DNA of 64,000 bases, taken from contig CM043965.1 in assembly GCA_014529385.2 (NCBI GenBank), forward strand, positions 11,642,412 through 11,706,411, read 5' to 3'. This DNA is from Adiantum capillus-veneris. Taxonomy: Eukaryota > Streptophyta > Polypodiopsida > Polypodiales > Pteridaceae. This document shows positions 11,506 to 24,043 of the stretch, piece by piece. The stretch's first letter is position 1, and each line of letters begins with the position of its first letter. The notes beneath the pieces are model-generated. The model saw only the letters and a list, made by a program, of their open reading frames with translations, was not told the DNA's origin and searched no databases. The position numbers were made by a program, and so were the translations under genes.

Positions 11506-12210
11506 CACACATGGCCTCTGCACACCGTTTGGTAGTTTGAAGCGGCCCACATGCACCATTCAACAAAAACCTTCTTTTGGGTGAAAGCATGAACTAACGT
11601 GTCGCGCTTTTTGTGCTAGTTAGCATTTTCAAGTAAGCACACCTTTAAAAAGTTGGGCGACCGGTAAGAGTTTTACAAATAATATCAAAATATATCGAAG
11701 GTTGTACATTTGGGTTCCTTGTTTCAAGAGCTTTCTACCGATATATCATACGTCATAGATCTTGGAGATGTAGCTCATGTTATTGTACTAGTTAACATAT
11801 GTCAAAATTATGCTAGTTAGCATTGTTTGGGACATGAAAAAGTGTGACACGTTAACATGCTTTCACCCTTTTAGAGGTTTTTTGGAAATTTCTCCCTCTC
11901 TGTGTCAAAAATGGGCAAGTAGACATTTGATTTTTAGGTTTTTGAACTCGGAGCCATTTGTGGTGTCAAAATATTCAAATTTTGACACTAGTTAATAGCT
12001 TTGTGTTTTTTTTAATGTTAATAATGACGCAAGCCACATAATGAAAAAGTGACCGGTTTCTCAGGACTACTGAAAAGTTAGGTTTACTTTTCAAAAGTAT
12101 CTAGTTTTCCTTTTGGATGTACTCAATAAGTGCACAAGCATTTTACAAAAAAGTTCTAAAGAGAGAAATAAAATTTCTTAGAAGGCCCTCCAAATGACCT
12201 CCAAAATATT
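11506..12210. mobile_element. ~705-bp insertion of unknown type inside element G integrase
   Basis: Splits the integrase between ISRRH and VEKVNG and replaces about a dozen codons of the normal core. It has no long open frame. It contains repeats of a GCTAGTTAGCATT-like motif near 11617 and 11808, and related CTAGTTAA motifs near 11790 and 11990. I found no convincing terminal inverted repeat or target duplication, so it could be a non-autonomous DNA element, a solo-LTR fragment or filler. Confidence 0.5.
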
Positions 12211-12622
12211 TTAAGGTGGAAAAGGTAAATGGTATGGTCTACAAGATCATCACTAAACAGGTAAACAATCACAAAACTAATCGGGACAAGCATCTTATGC
12301 TTGCACTTTGGGCTTATCGCACTTCATTTTTCACATCACTTGGGTTCACCCCATATCACTTGGTGTATGGTAAGGAGGCCATTTCACCCATTGAAGTACA
12401 ATTGGCTAGTCTTAGGGTGCTAGTTAGGAAGATGGAATGCCCTAATGCTCATCTTCACAATCACATTCTTGATCTAGAGAGGCTTTAACTAGACAGAGGA
12501 GATGCTATCAACTTTTATGCAACACCGACAGAGCAACGTCGACTTACCTTTGACAAGGGACTTAAGGAAAAACGTCTCAAGAAAGGTGTATTGGTCCTAA
12601 GGTATGATAACAGGTTTGACAC
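12211..12622 (+). pseudogene. element G integrase, part 2
   Basis: Resumes with VEKVNGMVYKIITKQV (catalytic Glu in the VEKVNG context), then LMLALWAYRTSF, TSLGFTPYHLVYGKEA and the C-terminal module up to VLRYDNRFD. It is interrupted by the 5' LTR of element H. The last five bases before H (GACAC, 12618-12622) are duplicated after H at 24423-24427, where this reading frame continues. Confidence 0.85.
12618..12622. repeat. left target-site duplication of element H
   Basis: GACAC immediately before the H LTR, matched by GACAC at 24423-24427 immediately after the H 3' LTR. The host reading frame is the same on both sides. Confidence 0.9.
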
Positions 12623-12984
12623 TGTTACGGCATAAGCCGCACATTGCAGTCCTATGGATGCCCACATATTGCGGACTAGGAGTTCATGCGGACAGTTCTT
12701 CATGGGACAGGACGGGGTTTTGCACCACTCCCGATTTGCGCTGGAGCAGCAGGTGTATTTGGGGGGGCATACCAGTCTTTGTGGATATCTCTCATGTAAT
12801 CAATATATCATTCTCATGTAATTCTGTGTTCTGTTACATACCAATGGAAAAGATGGTGTTTTGTTCTTGTGTATTGTCTTCTATTCTATCTTCATATACC
12901 TTGTTGTTCATATAATGTAAGGAAGTGTGAGGTTATCCATTCCCATAGTGCTTATTTCTCCATTGTGGAGCATTATGCATTACA
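12623..12984 (+). mobile_element. element H 5' LTR
   Basis: Begins TGTTACGGCATAAG, ends GCATTACA. It pairs with the direct repeat at 24044-24422. Open frames inside it are LTR sequence, not genes. Confidence 0.92.
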
Positions 12985-12986
12985 TC

Positions 12987-13000
12987 TGGCGACCACGATG
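12987..13000 (+). other. element H primer-binding site (candidate)
   Basis: TGGCGACCACGATG starts 2 nt after the LTR. Position and the leading TGG fit a tRNA primer site. The tRNA was not identified. Confidence 0.55.
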
Positions 13001-14530
13001 TGCGATGGGCTACCTGCTCTGAACATGCATGCGCACTAGGTCGTAGGGTCCTCTTGACCATGTTGTTTCAATTATGGGAAGATGGCGGAGGAGAGGCGGT
13101 TTGGATGAATTCGTCGCCAAGCCCAGTGCGTGGTCGGCGTATTTGGCATGTGCGGCGTAGTCAATCATGTCCTCGTGCCGTGCACTCTCCCTCACCCACT
13201 CATGTTGCTCCACCACCAACTCAAGTAAGCAGTCCCGGGGTTTCATCGCCATAGTCCCCACCTCCTATTGTTCGACAGCTGTTTCTAGGAGGCGGTACAA
13301 TTGGGCAAGGGACTATGGTGCAGCCAGTGACGGGTGGTCAAATTAATTATAGTCGCTTTTTGAGGTCTTTCAAAGGAAGAACCTGATGCACATTTGTGAC
13401 AATTTAATAAAGTGTATGGATTGAATCATCCTGGCACTGTGGTTACTCTCCATCAACAATCGGTGTTTGAATCCACACTTTTAGGGAAAGCTACAAAATG
13501 ACTGTCAGAGTATCCTAACAATCACTTTCAAATGTATGCCGAAGGGTCGACAGCGTTCTTGCATCGATTTAGAATGGAAAGGATGATGAAAATTTTAAAA
13601 AGCTTCGGACGTTGCGTCAAAAGTCGTTGCTAGTGGAGGATTATGCTGCGAAGTTCCGGATGCTTTTGCAGGCTGTCGGGTACCTCAGACACAACGGCCA
13701 GTAGTCGAGGTGTTGAATGATTATTTTCTGCAAGGACTTAATAAGGATCTCTGAACAGCTATGACAATAGTGGATAAGGTAACCACTCCACTGGATAATG
13801 TTATTGCGAGGGCTATTGTAGCAGGAGAGGCTCTAGAGGATATGGAATCACCAATGAAATCAAATAAAAAGGATTGCAAGAATCTCATCGTAAATCTCAG
13901 GGAAGTGGCAGTGATAGTTCGGAGTTAGAGAGTGCAGACTCAGAATCCTCAGAGTTAGGGAGTAGTGGTTTGGTGAAAGAATCGAAGGAAGCACCTCAAA
14001 AAAAATTGTAGTGCCAAGGGAAAGGTGTTCCCTCCGGATCGGTGGAATCTTCTGCGGTGTTTAAAAGTCTGAAGGTGGTGTAATCAATCCCAGAATCCAG
14101 GACATACCGCTCAAGAGTCTGCAATGAATAAGAATTGGTGTGCGATTGCACAACCAACATCCATAATACAGTGGAATGCTATTACAATGGTTGTGGCTGT
14201 AGGAGTTGGGATTCTTAAGCATAGCAGTCACAACAGTTAGGACATGAAAAAGAGCCTATGGTGGTGCTGGCCCATGCTCATGCATCAGAGGCACCATTTC
14301 AAGGACCAGCCGGTGGACGGGGTCAAGGAGGGGGTCGCGGTCGTGGAAGAGGTGTCTGAGATCCTAATTGATCCAAGACTTGCCTTTTTTGTTTAGGAGA
14401 TGGGCATTGGCAGTTGGAGTGTTTAGAAGCTATGGGATATGATCAAAAGAAACAGGAACGTGATGCTGGAAAGCAGTTGAGTGTGGCTATGGTTCAAATT
14501 GAGGGGTTGGACGAATCTGACCTGGTGGTT
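13001..14530 (+). pseudogene. element H gag with CCHC zinc knuckle
   Basis: A badly broken gag. The N-terminal part is Pro/Ser-rich (13000-13254). A capsid-like segment follows (LRTLRQKSLLVEDYAAKFRML near 13600-13665), then an acidic Ser/Glu tract near 13900-13970 and a Gly/Arg-rich tract (GRGQGGGRGRGRG near 14310-14358). A CX2CX4HX4C knuckle (CLFCLGDGHWQLEC, 14381-14422) is intact. More than ten stops or frameshifts make translation impossible. Confidence 0.75.
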
Positions 14531-14939
14531 TTGCTGATTACCCGGTTATGGAAAAAATGTGGTACCAGCAGCCGATGTTAAGCTTCTGGATTGGGAAACT
14601 CAAGAGGATGAACGTAAAAAGACTGTAATGGATGCCACATTCAGTACCACCATTGCAATCATCACGACCATCGACGCCCTCTTCGGAAAAGAAAGAGGGG
14701 AAATTCCGAAACAAGGCAAATACCATGGAAGAGGATAATTGGGATTCTGTTTGGAAGGATGTTGTAGAATCACCATTACAAGTTCGATTGGGATCGTTAT
14801 TGGAATTGGTTCTGAATTTTCATAACGCTTTGCTAAGTCATAAGTTCAAAGCAATGAATGAGATGGAAGTTGATATTGCAATAGAGCTGAGGGTGAGCGG
14901 GATGATACAGTCCTGTTGCCGACAACTAGGATTACAGAT
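14531..14939 (+). pseudogene. element H gag-protease linker
   Basis: Continuation of the polyprotein in the 14632-14964 frame: a short Ser/Lys-rich part, then FRNKANTMEEDNWDSVWKD. No domain recognised. Confidence 0.45.
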
Positions 14940-15306
14940 ACACGCATTCTGGAGCTTTCAATAAGATATCATATACTGACAAAGTTCTATTATATGGAGG
15001 TGCGGGAGTGAATATTATTACTCAAGAGGCTTGTGAGCGCTTTGGTCTTAGTGATTGGGAACCTGCACCCTTTGTAGTTTGCATGGTGGATCAGAGAAGA
15101 GTGCAGCTAGTAGGATTACTCATAGGCATTGTGTTGGATGTGGCTGGTTTGTCTTTTGCTGTTTTGTTAGTAGTGTTAAATATTGAGGATCATAGTCAGG
15201 ATTATCATATTATTTTGGGGATACCATGGCTACATCAAGCCAGGGTAAAGCATAATTGGGAGGCAAATATGCTAACAGTTAAAAAGGATCGCAGGAAAGT
15301 TCGGTG
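14940..15306 (+). pseudogene. element H retropepsin-like protease, active-site Asp lost
   Basis: The flap and C-terminal motif DYHIILGIPWLHQARV (near 15200-15245) and the active-site region GGAGVNIITQEAC (near 14996-15035) identify a Ty3-type aspartic protease. The residue expected to be the catalytic Asp reads Tyr (YGGAG), so the enzyme is dead. Confidence 0.8.
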
Positions 15307-15362
15307 ATGTTGGGACATGCAGACAACCAGTTCAGGCAGCATGGCCTGCGATAGCGGAGACA

Positions 15363-16465
15363 ATGAATATGGTGGAAGCTAACCCGGATTTAGTTTCTCT
15401 CTATCTTGGAGATATTTCTACGATTTCGGAGGGGAAGTCTCTAGGGGATCAAGGAATAGCACAGCTAGGGCCGCAAGGAAAACTCTTGCTTATTCTGAAA
15501 CCATTTGAGGAGATTATTAGGCAAGAACGTGAGTTTGAAGGACTGATGAGTAAAGTAACAAGGGTAAAGGAGAATGAATTAGAGACGGTCTTTTTAGGAG
15601 CTCAAGAGGAGTCTCAGCCAATTCATATTAGTAAGCAGTTTGAGGCAAGTTTTCGAGGAGACTTGGTTAATTTGTTGACAAAATTTAAGGATGTTTTCGC
15701 ATAGGATTATGCGGATATGAAAGGATTGGATCCAAAGTTTTATCAGCATACGATTCATTTAAAACCAAATGCAAGCCGGTGAAGAATCATTCATATAGGA
15801 TGAATCCAAATGTGGCCAAGCAAGTTAAGGTGGAAATTGATCGCCTGTTGCCGGTGGGTTTTATTACCCCTATTGACGATCTAGAATGGATTTCTCCTAT
15901 TGTGGTGGTACCATAGAAAAACAAGAAAATCTGAATCTGTGTGGACTATAGGAAGCTGAATGCAGCTATTGTTCCAGACCCTTTTTCGCTTTCATTTTGG
16001 ATGATGTGGCAGGGCATGAGATGTATTCTTTTTTGGATGGGTTCAGTGGATATAACCAAATTCAAATGGTTAAAGGTGATCAGGCTAAAACAGCTTTTAT
16101 TACAACATGGGGCGTTTTTGCATGCACAGTAATGTGGTTTGGGTTACGGAATGCGCCCTCAACTTTTCAAAGGGATATTTTCCAAATATTTGGTCCCTAT
16201 TTGACAGATTTTATGCGAATCTTTTTGAATGATCTCAGTGTCTCTAGAGCGCAATTCGAGCATTTGAAGTAATTGCGGTTATGTTTTATGGAATGTAGAG
16301 AGGTGAAATTTAGTTTAAATCCTCTAAAATGTTCATTCGCAGTGTGAAGTGGGAGATTATTGGGTCATGTAATGTTTGAGGACGGCATTTCAGTGGATCC
16401 GGATAAAATAGCAGCAATTATGGAAGCACCTCCACCAGCAAATTCAAAGCAGTGTGCAGTATTTT
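15363..16465 (+). pseudogene. element H reverse transcriptase (broken, catalytic Asp to Asn)
   Basis: A connection segment (15363-15704) is followed by RT read in three frames: VKVEIDRLLPVGFI, CVDYRKLNAA, FLDGFSGYNQIQM, FGLRNAPSTFQRD. The xxDD box reads FLND (near 16220), an Asp to Asn change. The RT-RNase H connection (GHVMFEDGISVDPDKIAAI) runs to 16465, where insert J begins. The frame resumes as FLGQARWHGRHLRF at 19836. Confidence 0.82.
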
Positions 16466-19400
16466 TGTGAGATCCCCAATCCGCAAATACCAACATCAGG
16501 ATGGGATCCTTGACAGGTCTCTAGGTCTACTAAAGTCAAAGTCCTTATACAAGAAAAATTCCAGGGAATTCACCCTTCCCATTGATAATGGTTTAGGTTT
16601 ATAGCCCTAGAAGGAGACCTAGTCCTATCTCGCAGCGGAAACGGGACAACGTATTAAAAGTCCAAACAACTATGTCGGCCCTATAACTTCTACAAATTGG
16701 GCTAAGGTATCCTCAACCAATGCTTTTTTTCCCCTAGCATATGTGAGGGCACAGCCGTTGTTGGACTCCTTTTCCAATTGAAGATGTTTTCCAAAAAAAT
16801 TTGTTTTTTAGTGTGCAAGGCCGCTGGATAGTTACCTAACTAATCAGGTCCACCCGTCCTTGATTGACAACCTTAGTCAATCCCCACTTACCACCCCACA
16901 CTCACACATTATTCTTTTTGCTATTTAAATACTACCACGTCCTTATCACAATTAAAATAATGATTCCTATTATCCTTCATAACCAGATTTTATTAAAACA
17001 GCCCTTGAAAACAATATTGAAAACATTCTTTTAGCAAACAGGCATCTTTAAACTTAAGACAGGGTACTGTTAATAAAAAACATTGTCCATAATAACCATG
17101 ACCAGTACTCTTCTTGTCTCAAGACCACCTAAGGGTGAAAAAACGGCACCCATTCCTTATATATAAAAACCGGGGTGGAAAAAACCATCACCCAGAGTCT
17201 GGGCCCATACGCCAATCGGTTGCCCATACAACCAGGCGGCTCCCCTAGGATAAAAAGGGTATCCTAACTTATGTAAAAACATCAACATGACACAGAGTAG
17301 AAACTCATCGTTCATGGGGGTAACCGACTTATCCGTGGCTAGAAAGCCAATCATTATCATCAAAATATACCAAGGAGTCGGAGGTGTCTTGAGACAAGCT
17401 GTCTTAAGGATGATCAATCATATCTTTTCTAATTCAACCAGTTTTAACCCAAACAATTCTTTCCTATATTATAAACAATGCACGTTGGAATTTACCTTCC
17501 GTTTTTGGTCAATTATTCCTTTCCTAATTCTTTCTCACTCCTTACGTATGCAATGCTAACTTATAAAAGAACCTAAACTATTTAAATATTTCATTGAATA
17601 ATGCGAAACCCACCTGGGATTGATTGGTCATCTACTGCTACGTTGGCGCCTGGAGACTCTCCTTAGTAGGCCTACTACTAGGCCCGGCTTTGTCGTCGTG
17701 CGACACTCTAGTTATTTTTAGAGCTACGTCCTCATCATCAGATGTAGGATTTGCTCGGGTCCTTTTAGGTGCCATAACTTCTTATCCTTATAAAAAGACT
17801 TAATCGATTAGAGGTTTAATTGAATAATCTCTTTTCTTCCTTTTTACCCAAATATAAGGATTTTTGGAATAAGTAGGTATCCTTGATAGTTAATTGGATG
17901 AGATATTCCTCCTGTAACTTCTTTACACTATAAGTAATTTCCCATAATTACCATTTAATCAGGGAACCCTTTAACTAAGTTTATCCTTAATCTATATTCC
18001 ATTTTAGCTTTAGTAAATTATAAATTTCCATCGGCTAATAGATTACTCACCCTAATTTGTAATTGGATACGTTCTATCTTTAGGGATTTTCATAAATTTG
18101 ATTTATAACCTTTCCCTCCTATACTTATGGTCTAATTTAGGCAAAGTTTTGCTGATAGTAATTTGTTATACCAACTATTTATGGTGAGGTAATTTTTCCA
18201 CCCTTCAATAGTGATTTTGGACCTCAAGTACTTATTTGGTAATTAGATAAATTCATTTACTAATTTCCTTTCTCTATTTTATACGCAAAATTGGTTACTT
18301 TTATTGAAGATAAATATTTAAACTATTTATCTAAGGTTGGGATATTTATCATAGATTCCTCATGGTGTCTTCTACCTCTCATAATTATAATAAAGATTTT
18401 TGGATTAATTTACTAATTCCCCCCTTTTATTTTCTCCTAAATAATTGTAATGTTAATGAGATAATTAGGTAAAATAATTATCTGAGAGTAACATAATTAT
18501 CATGGGTTCCCTAAGGTGTAATTAACCTCTGATAAATAACTCAAAGAATTTTGAATCAATTTGCTAATTTTCCCTTTTTAATTTGTCCTAAAAACAGAGT
18601 AATTCTGCTAAAGTAATTAGGTAAATTAATTATCTGAGCTTAACATAATTTTCACGGATTTTTTAAAATGTATTTAGCCTCTGATAAATAACTCAAAGCA
18701 ATTTGAATCAAATGCAATTTTCCCCCGTAAAAACAGAGTAATTCTGCTAAAATAATAAGAAAAATTACCTATCTGAGGTTAACATAATTATCATGGGCTC
18801 CCTAACATGTAATTAACCTTTTATAAGTATCTGAAAGCATTTTGAATCAATTTGATTATTTTCCCCTATATTTTTCTCTAGAAAATAGTGTAATTCTGCT
18901 AATTTAATTATGAAAATTACTCAAAAAATTATAAGATAATTTTCCTAGATTAATGATAGTCTAATGCAGATCTGATCATTATCTCAATATAATCTAAACT
19001 TACTTAATATATTTCCCATTAATTTATGGTTAATATAGACAATTTCAGTCCTAATATGATATAATCATTAATTATCTTAATAACCCTAAGTTTACTTACA
19101 ACATTCAGCAGAGAATATTTGAGTAAGAGAGAATTTATGAGTATACATAGGCCTAATCTTTAATTTATTAAGAAAATAGATTAATCTAGCCTTGCTAATT
19201 AAGAAGGATTAGGCTAACTACCGTTTAATGTAATCAACTAGAGCTTAATCTCTAGTGATTTCAGTGTAGCTGTCTCTCTAGATGAGAGAGAGTGTGTCAA
19301 GGCTCCGAGTCTGTCTGAAATTGTGAAGCAAGGGTCATATTTATAGGTTTGTGGGCACTCACAGGCTAGAAAATGGCAATAACTTGCATCCGAAGCAGCC

Positions 19401-19835
19401 CTACAGGTCAAAAAATTCCCCTTGCTGCTGCTGCTAAATCTAGTCTGGGAGAGTTCATCATTACCCCACACAGCCTCCCAGATACACATAATCGATTTTT
19501 ACTAATTTGTCTGATTTTTAATGATGAAAATTGAAAATATCAGTAATTTCTAGAACCTTAGGATAAGAAAGTCTTTATTGATAATAATTACTAAAATTAT
19601 CCAATTTTACTTAACTAATTAAATTCCTAGTGTAATCTTTCAGAGCCCGTAACTTTTCCAGATTTTATCGGAATTTTGTTCTGAAAATTTCTAGCCCGGG
19701 GTTTGCTGTGCTTAAGATTCCAAAAATACCAATATTTGCCACGATCGGATAGTTCTACATTGCTTTTTCAATAAACATATTAGTTTGATTAAGCTTTATA
19801 CAATCTTTAAGGTTTCAGAAACTGAAAACCTTACA
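16466..19835. mobile_element. insert J: 3.37-kb AT-rich element nested in H
   Basis: Splits the H polymerase between RT and RNase H. It begins TGTGAGATCC and ends CCTTACA (TG...CA), with ATTTT at 16461-16465 and ATTTC at 19836-19840 as an imperfect 5-bp duplication. No coding domain was found. A TGGCGCC sequence at 17644-17650 could be a primer-binding site, but no second LTR copy is present. It fits a very long solo LTR or a coding-free LTR derivative. It is markedly AT-rich and contains ~140-150-bp tandem units (listed separately). Confidence 0.7.
18380..18960. repeat. diverged ~140-153-bp tandem units in insert J
   Basis: About four units sharing blocks such as GATAAATAACTCAAAG.ATTTTGAATCAA (at about 18531, 18684 and 18823), CATAATTATCATGGG.TCCCT and AGAGTAATTCTGCTAA. 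Spacings are about 153 and 139 bp. Units are diverged and carry small deletions. No coding capacity. Confidence 0.8.
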
Positions 19836-20450
19836 ATTTCTAGGCCAAGCTCGTTGGCATGGGAGGCATTTAAGGTTTGTTGCACATTTGGAAATCCATA
19901 TCAATCAGGAATCACATGCCAAAGTCTTTGAATGGACGCAAGAATGTGATCTGGCCTTTAAGAGACTAAAAATTCAGCTGTCCAAAGCTCTAATCATGAT
20001 CCCTCCGAATTGGGCTCAGGATTTTTATGCTTTTGTGGATGCTTCTAACAAGGCTATTGGTAGTGTGCTGATGGAGGAGCAAACTCAAAGGTGGTTTTGA
20101 CCTGTCTATTATGTCAGCAGGCAATTATCATCCATAGAAAAAAATTTCAGTAAAAGAAAGAGAATGTTTAAGGATGGTTTACTCGGTAAAGAAGTTTCGT
20201 CATTATCTATTGGGCCGACGGTTTTTCTTTCATGTGGATCATTCGGCTCTTTTATAACTGGTGTTCCAACAGAATTTGATAGGAAGATTAGCCAGATGGG
20301 TGCTCTTGTTACAAGAGTTTGATTCTGAGGTAATACATTGTCTCGGAGCCCAACATGCGGTTGCTGATTACCTGTCCCGACTAGATTCTGGTGAGCCGCC
20401 ACGGGGGTTGCTGATGAGTTTCCAAATGCATCTCTCTTTTTGACAAGAGT
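19836..20450 (+). pseudogene. element H RNase H
   Basis: Resumes the polymerase after J: WTQECDLAFKRLKIQLSKA, then FYAFVDASNKAIGSVLMEE (first catalytic Asp near 20037), PVYYVSRQLSSIEKNFS, and the C-terminal signature [15 protein letters not shown] (near 20340-20385). Several stops and frameshifts. Confidence 0.82.
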
Positions 20451-20519
20451 AGTTGTGGATGAGCTTCCAGTTGCGCAATCATCCTAGATGATTCCTAGCA
20501 TTCCCTAGACCTAGTATGA

Positions 20520-21770
20520 GGAGATGTTTCATTATCTCGGTAGTGGACAAATGCCTTCATTCTTGTCCAGACATCAACGGCGCCGGATGGCTATTCGAAG
20601 CTGGAATATTGAGATTGTCATGGGGAAGTTGTATTATGGCATAGTAGCGGATGTCCTGCTAAGATGGTTCTACCACATGAACAAGGATCTGTTCTGGAGG
20701 AGGTTCATATAGGCATTGCAGGGGGTCACTTTGCAGCTTTAATCACGATAAGGAAAGTGCTACAATCTAGATTATGGTGGCCAACATTGTTTTCAAGATG
20801 CGAGGGGTTTTGTACAACATTGTGATGTGTGTCAGCGGGGCTGGGGCAACATACTAAAATGTCAAGAATGCCTTTATAGCCACCAATATTACCCTTGGAG
20901 CCTTTTCAAAAATGGGGATTGGATTTTATTGGGCCTTTTAAACCAGCCGCAGCTAACACTGGTAATAGGTATATTTTGACGGCCATGGATTATGCGACTA
21001 AATGGGTAGAAGCATGGACTTTGAAAGATAATACAGCGGTTTCTGTTGCTGGGTGCTTATATAAGGGATTTTTTTCCAGATATAGTTGTCCTATTGAGTT
21101 GGTTAGTGATTGAGGTAGCCATTTCTTGAATAAGGCGATGGAGAGAATGTTACATTTTTATTTTGTGCTACACAGGAAATCTTCTCCATATTACCGTCAC
21201 GCGAATGGGCAGGCAGAATCAACTAGTAAGCATTTGGTTTGTATCTTGACAAAGCTAGTTAGTTTGCATAAAATTGGGATGTCAAACTTCCTTCCACATT
21301 GTGGGCCAATCGTACAACAAACAAAGTGGCAACATGAATAACTCCTTTCAAATTGGCATTTGGAATGGAGGCCATTACCCTAGTGGAGCATGTGGTTCCG
21401 AGCTTGTGAATGTTGGAAGATTCCATTGTTTACCGTTTGGATGCTTTACAGGAATTAGATAAAGAGTGATTGTGCAGTTTTGTGGTATTGCAAGATCTGC
21501 AATCTCAGCGGAAGAAATGGATGGATGGCCCTAAAGCACGGTAATTTTTATGGGACCAGTTGGTTCTTGTATTTAATTCCCGCCTTGGGAAGATGCCCGA
21601 GAAGCTGAAATTACGGTGGTTTGGGCCATTTTGGATTTTAAGGCATGTGGGCCTACCTCCTTTTATTTGGCTGATTTATGGGGGGAGGTGATTTTTGTTC
21701 CGGTGAGTGGGTTTCGATTGAGCCATTATTTTTCACCTACCTTCATTAAGTCCCCCTTTGCTATGGTACA
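20520..21770 (+). pseudogene. element H integrase
   Basis: Zinc-binding residues appear in GGHFAAL and CDVCQ (near 20718-20835). The core reads FQKWGLDFIGPF with the first Asp near 20924 and MDYATKWVEAWTL. The second Asp motif is LVSD followed by a stop at 21111. Catalytic Glu is in ANGQAESTSKHL near 21205. The C-terminal module (LRWFGPFW, PPFYLADLWGEVIF) ends near 21770. Multiple stops. Confidence 0.82.
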
Positions 21771-22189
21771 AGAGCCAAAAGCCACCTTAATCATGATTGG
21801 GGATTCTTCAACACACAATCACAAAAAGCGAGAAAATATCCCTATTTTGAGAACTCTTTGTGAGTGGTTTCGTGCATGCAGTAGATACTTTATATTTTGT
21901 TCATGCTATTTGCAGGGCTTTTGCAAGGCTGCACTTCTGTGTTCTTCTTTTCTCCTATGTGCTTTTGCCACCATGATGGCTTCTTTGCTATAGTGCATTC
22001 TGTTTACTTCTATGCAACAGCTGGCTCTCAGACGGGTGGACGCATGGTTACAAAATTTGTGGCTGTGTTTCTTTGCCAACCTTGATTGGTAGGGTATCCC
22101 TGTTCACCCACAAGCTATGGATTTGATCGAGTAGTTAGCTTTTGGTGATATGGTGCATCTCAACAATCTGCAAATTTAGTTAACAACTA

Positions 22190-23950
22190 AAAGACTTTCA
22201 AGATGATGTTGCCTGTCCAACGATGGTGTTGTGCATGCTTCACATGTTATTACTATTGCAGAGGCAGAGCTGGAGTTCAGATTGAAAATGAAGGGAAAAT
22301 ACAAGTTTTCAGGGCTCACTGATGCAGCGATAAGAGATGCATATCACTGGTTCTTGGAAGCAATTTGGTTACAATCTAGAACCTACACCATTTCTGCTAA
22401 AGCACGGAATGTATTGCATTCAGCCAACTTTGGGCGAGTGGCTTGGGCAGTGATCATTGGAGAACAATTGCTAGCAGAATGTCAACGAGTGATAGGGAAA
22501 ATGGGATGCAGTACCCCAATGAATACCAAGGTCGGGCAACTTCTTACATTGGTGTTTCCCTTATAGGAAGTTTTTCCTCTTGCCCTTCATCCTTTGTGCC
22601 ACTTCGAGAATGATAGATTTCTCACACGCAACACCACGCAGTTGGCACAGGCTCCAAGTTTTGTGCCCATTGAGGGTTTGTCTCAAATACCTGCTCCAAT
22701 ATTGGATGTGGCTGGTGCTTCTATTGCAGTGGTAGCCTCTAGTTCATAGGAGATGGCCACTACAGGGACATCGAGCCAAAAGTGAAGATGGGATGAAGTC
22801 CTGCTTTCCACACCACCTTCTGCTACGACATCATCTCTAATCAGTGACCGACTGCCAGAGGATTCCACAGTTGCGCACTGGTATCGAAGAATGCAGGAGT
22901 GGGCTACAACTTCCAATCCAGTGAGAACTGGCTCTGTGGGCGGATGCAGACACTTCCTTGCAACCAAAAAACCCTTATGTTATTAGGGTAACTGCCAATG
23001 TGGTGGGAACTAATCCTGTCACTCTACCTTGGGAGACTCATACCGCAAATCCCTCGGATTAGCTCCAGGCGTGCAGAGAATTTTTGCAGCACATGGCAGA
23101 TTCCTTGTGGTCAGTTTGGCTAGCACCGGCAACTCAGGCACAAGCTATACCGAGCTCGAATCATAGGTGGCTGCCTTGCAGGCTTGCAATGCGAAGTTGA
23201 CAAGCCAAAACGCAGCGTTACATAGTGCAGCCCGGCAACAGGCTGATGAAATGAAAACTCTGAGGGAGGCTAATTCTATGTTTGTTGCTTCTGTTCAAGA
23301 CAAACTTCTTTGATTTCGAATGAAAAATAGCTTGGCCACTTATTTAGCATCACATCTTGGTGATGTGATGATTGATATGAATGATCTTGATTCGCTAGCA
23401 ATGGAAATGCAGCAAGACCTGCACACTTTTTTGGAGGGTCAAATGTAGAGCTGGAGGTCAAGGCTATCCAATGAGGTGCTATCATAGCAACCAGATCAAC
23501 AACTCATGGTGAGCCAGCCTCAACCGCCGACTAATGAGAGAGGTAAGAGCATTTTCCAAGAAGGTCTTGATATTTCTGATCGAGCAAAAGCTACAGAAGA
23601 ATGTGATGAGGCCCAAGCCCATGTCTCGTTTGCAGTGAGTGATTCGTCATCTTTGTAGGGAGCAGTGTAGAGTCTATTTTTGGGCGGCAACACTGGCTCA
23701 TTCTTTTTCACTTAGTCTCCTGCCATGTACACCTTTTTGGAGTGCTTTAAACATATATTTGGCTTGGTATTACCCTATTCATACCCTTCTTGCCCCTTTA
23801 CCACAGGCCCCTCAGTCTATTTCCTTGCCAACGCAATTAGTTCCAAGGGATCCTTGGCCAGAGCAGCCTGAGATAGATCCACAGTTGCTGACATAGATTT
23901 ACAGGGCACATCGACAAGATTTATGGGGATTTGGCTACAACGACATTTCA
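22190..23950 (+). pseudogene. element H extra 3' ORF of unknown function
   Basis: Between integrase and the 3' LTR there is about 1.8 kb of former coding sequence in shifting frames: ELEFRLKMKGKYKFSGLTDA (22270-22330), SLISDRLPEDSTVAHWYRRM (near 22835-22895), a helical stretch ALHSAARQQADEMKTLREAN (near 23213-23275) and LATYLASHLGDVMIDMNDLD (near 23330-23393). The piece at 22231-22566 is open for 111 codons. No known domain is recognised. Its position matches the additional 3' ORF of some plant Ty3 lineages; env-like features such as a clear signal peptide or membrane anchor were not seen. Confidence 0.5.
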
Positions 23951-24043
23951 TCCTCACCAGAGCGTGCACAGGAGCACCGATTGGAGCCATTGACATGGAG
24001 AGGCTAAAGATGTGGGTTTGCGCAATCCACCGTGCGTGCCAGG

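Noticed and set aside
12604-12915. 103-codon ORF and its relatives at 23923-24353
   Set aside because: They lie in the paired LTRs of element H.
13010-13261. Minus-strand ORF over element H gag
   Set aside because: Shadow of the plus-strand gag; no domain.
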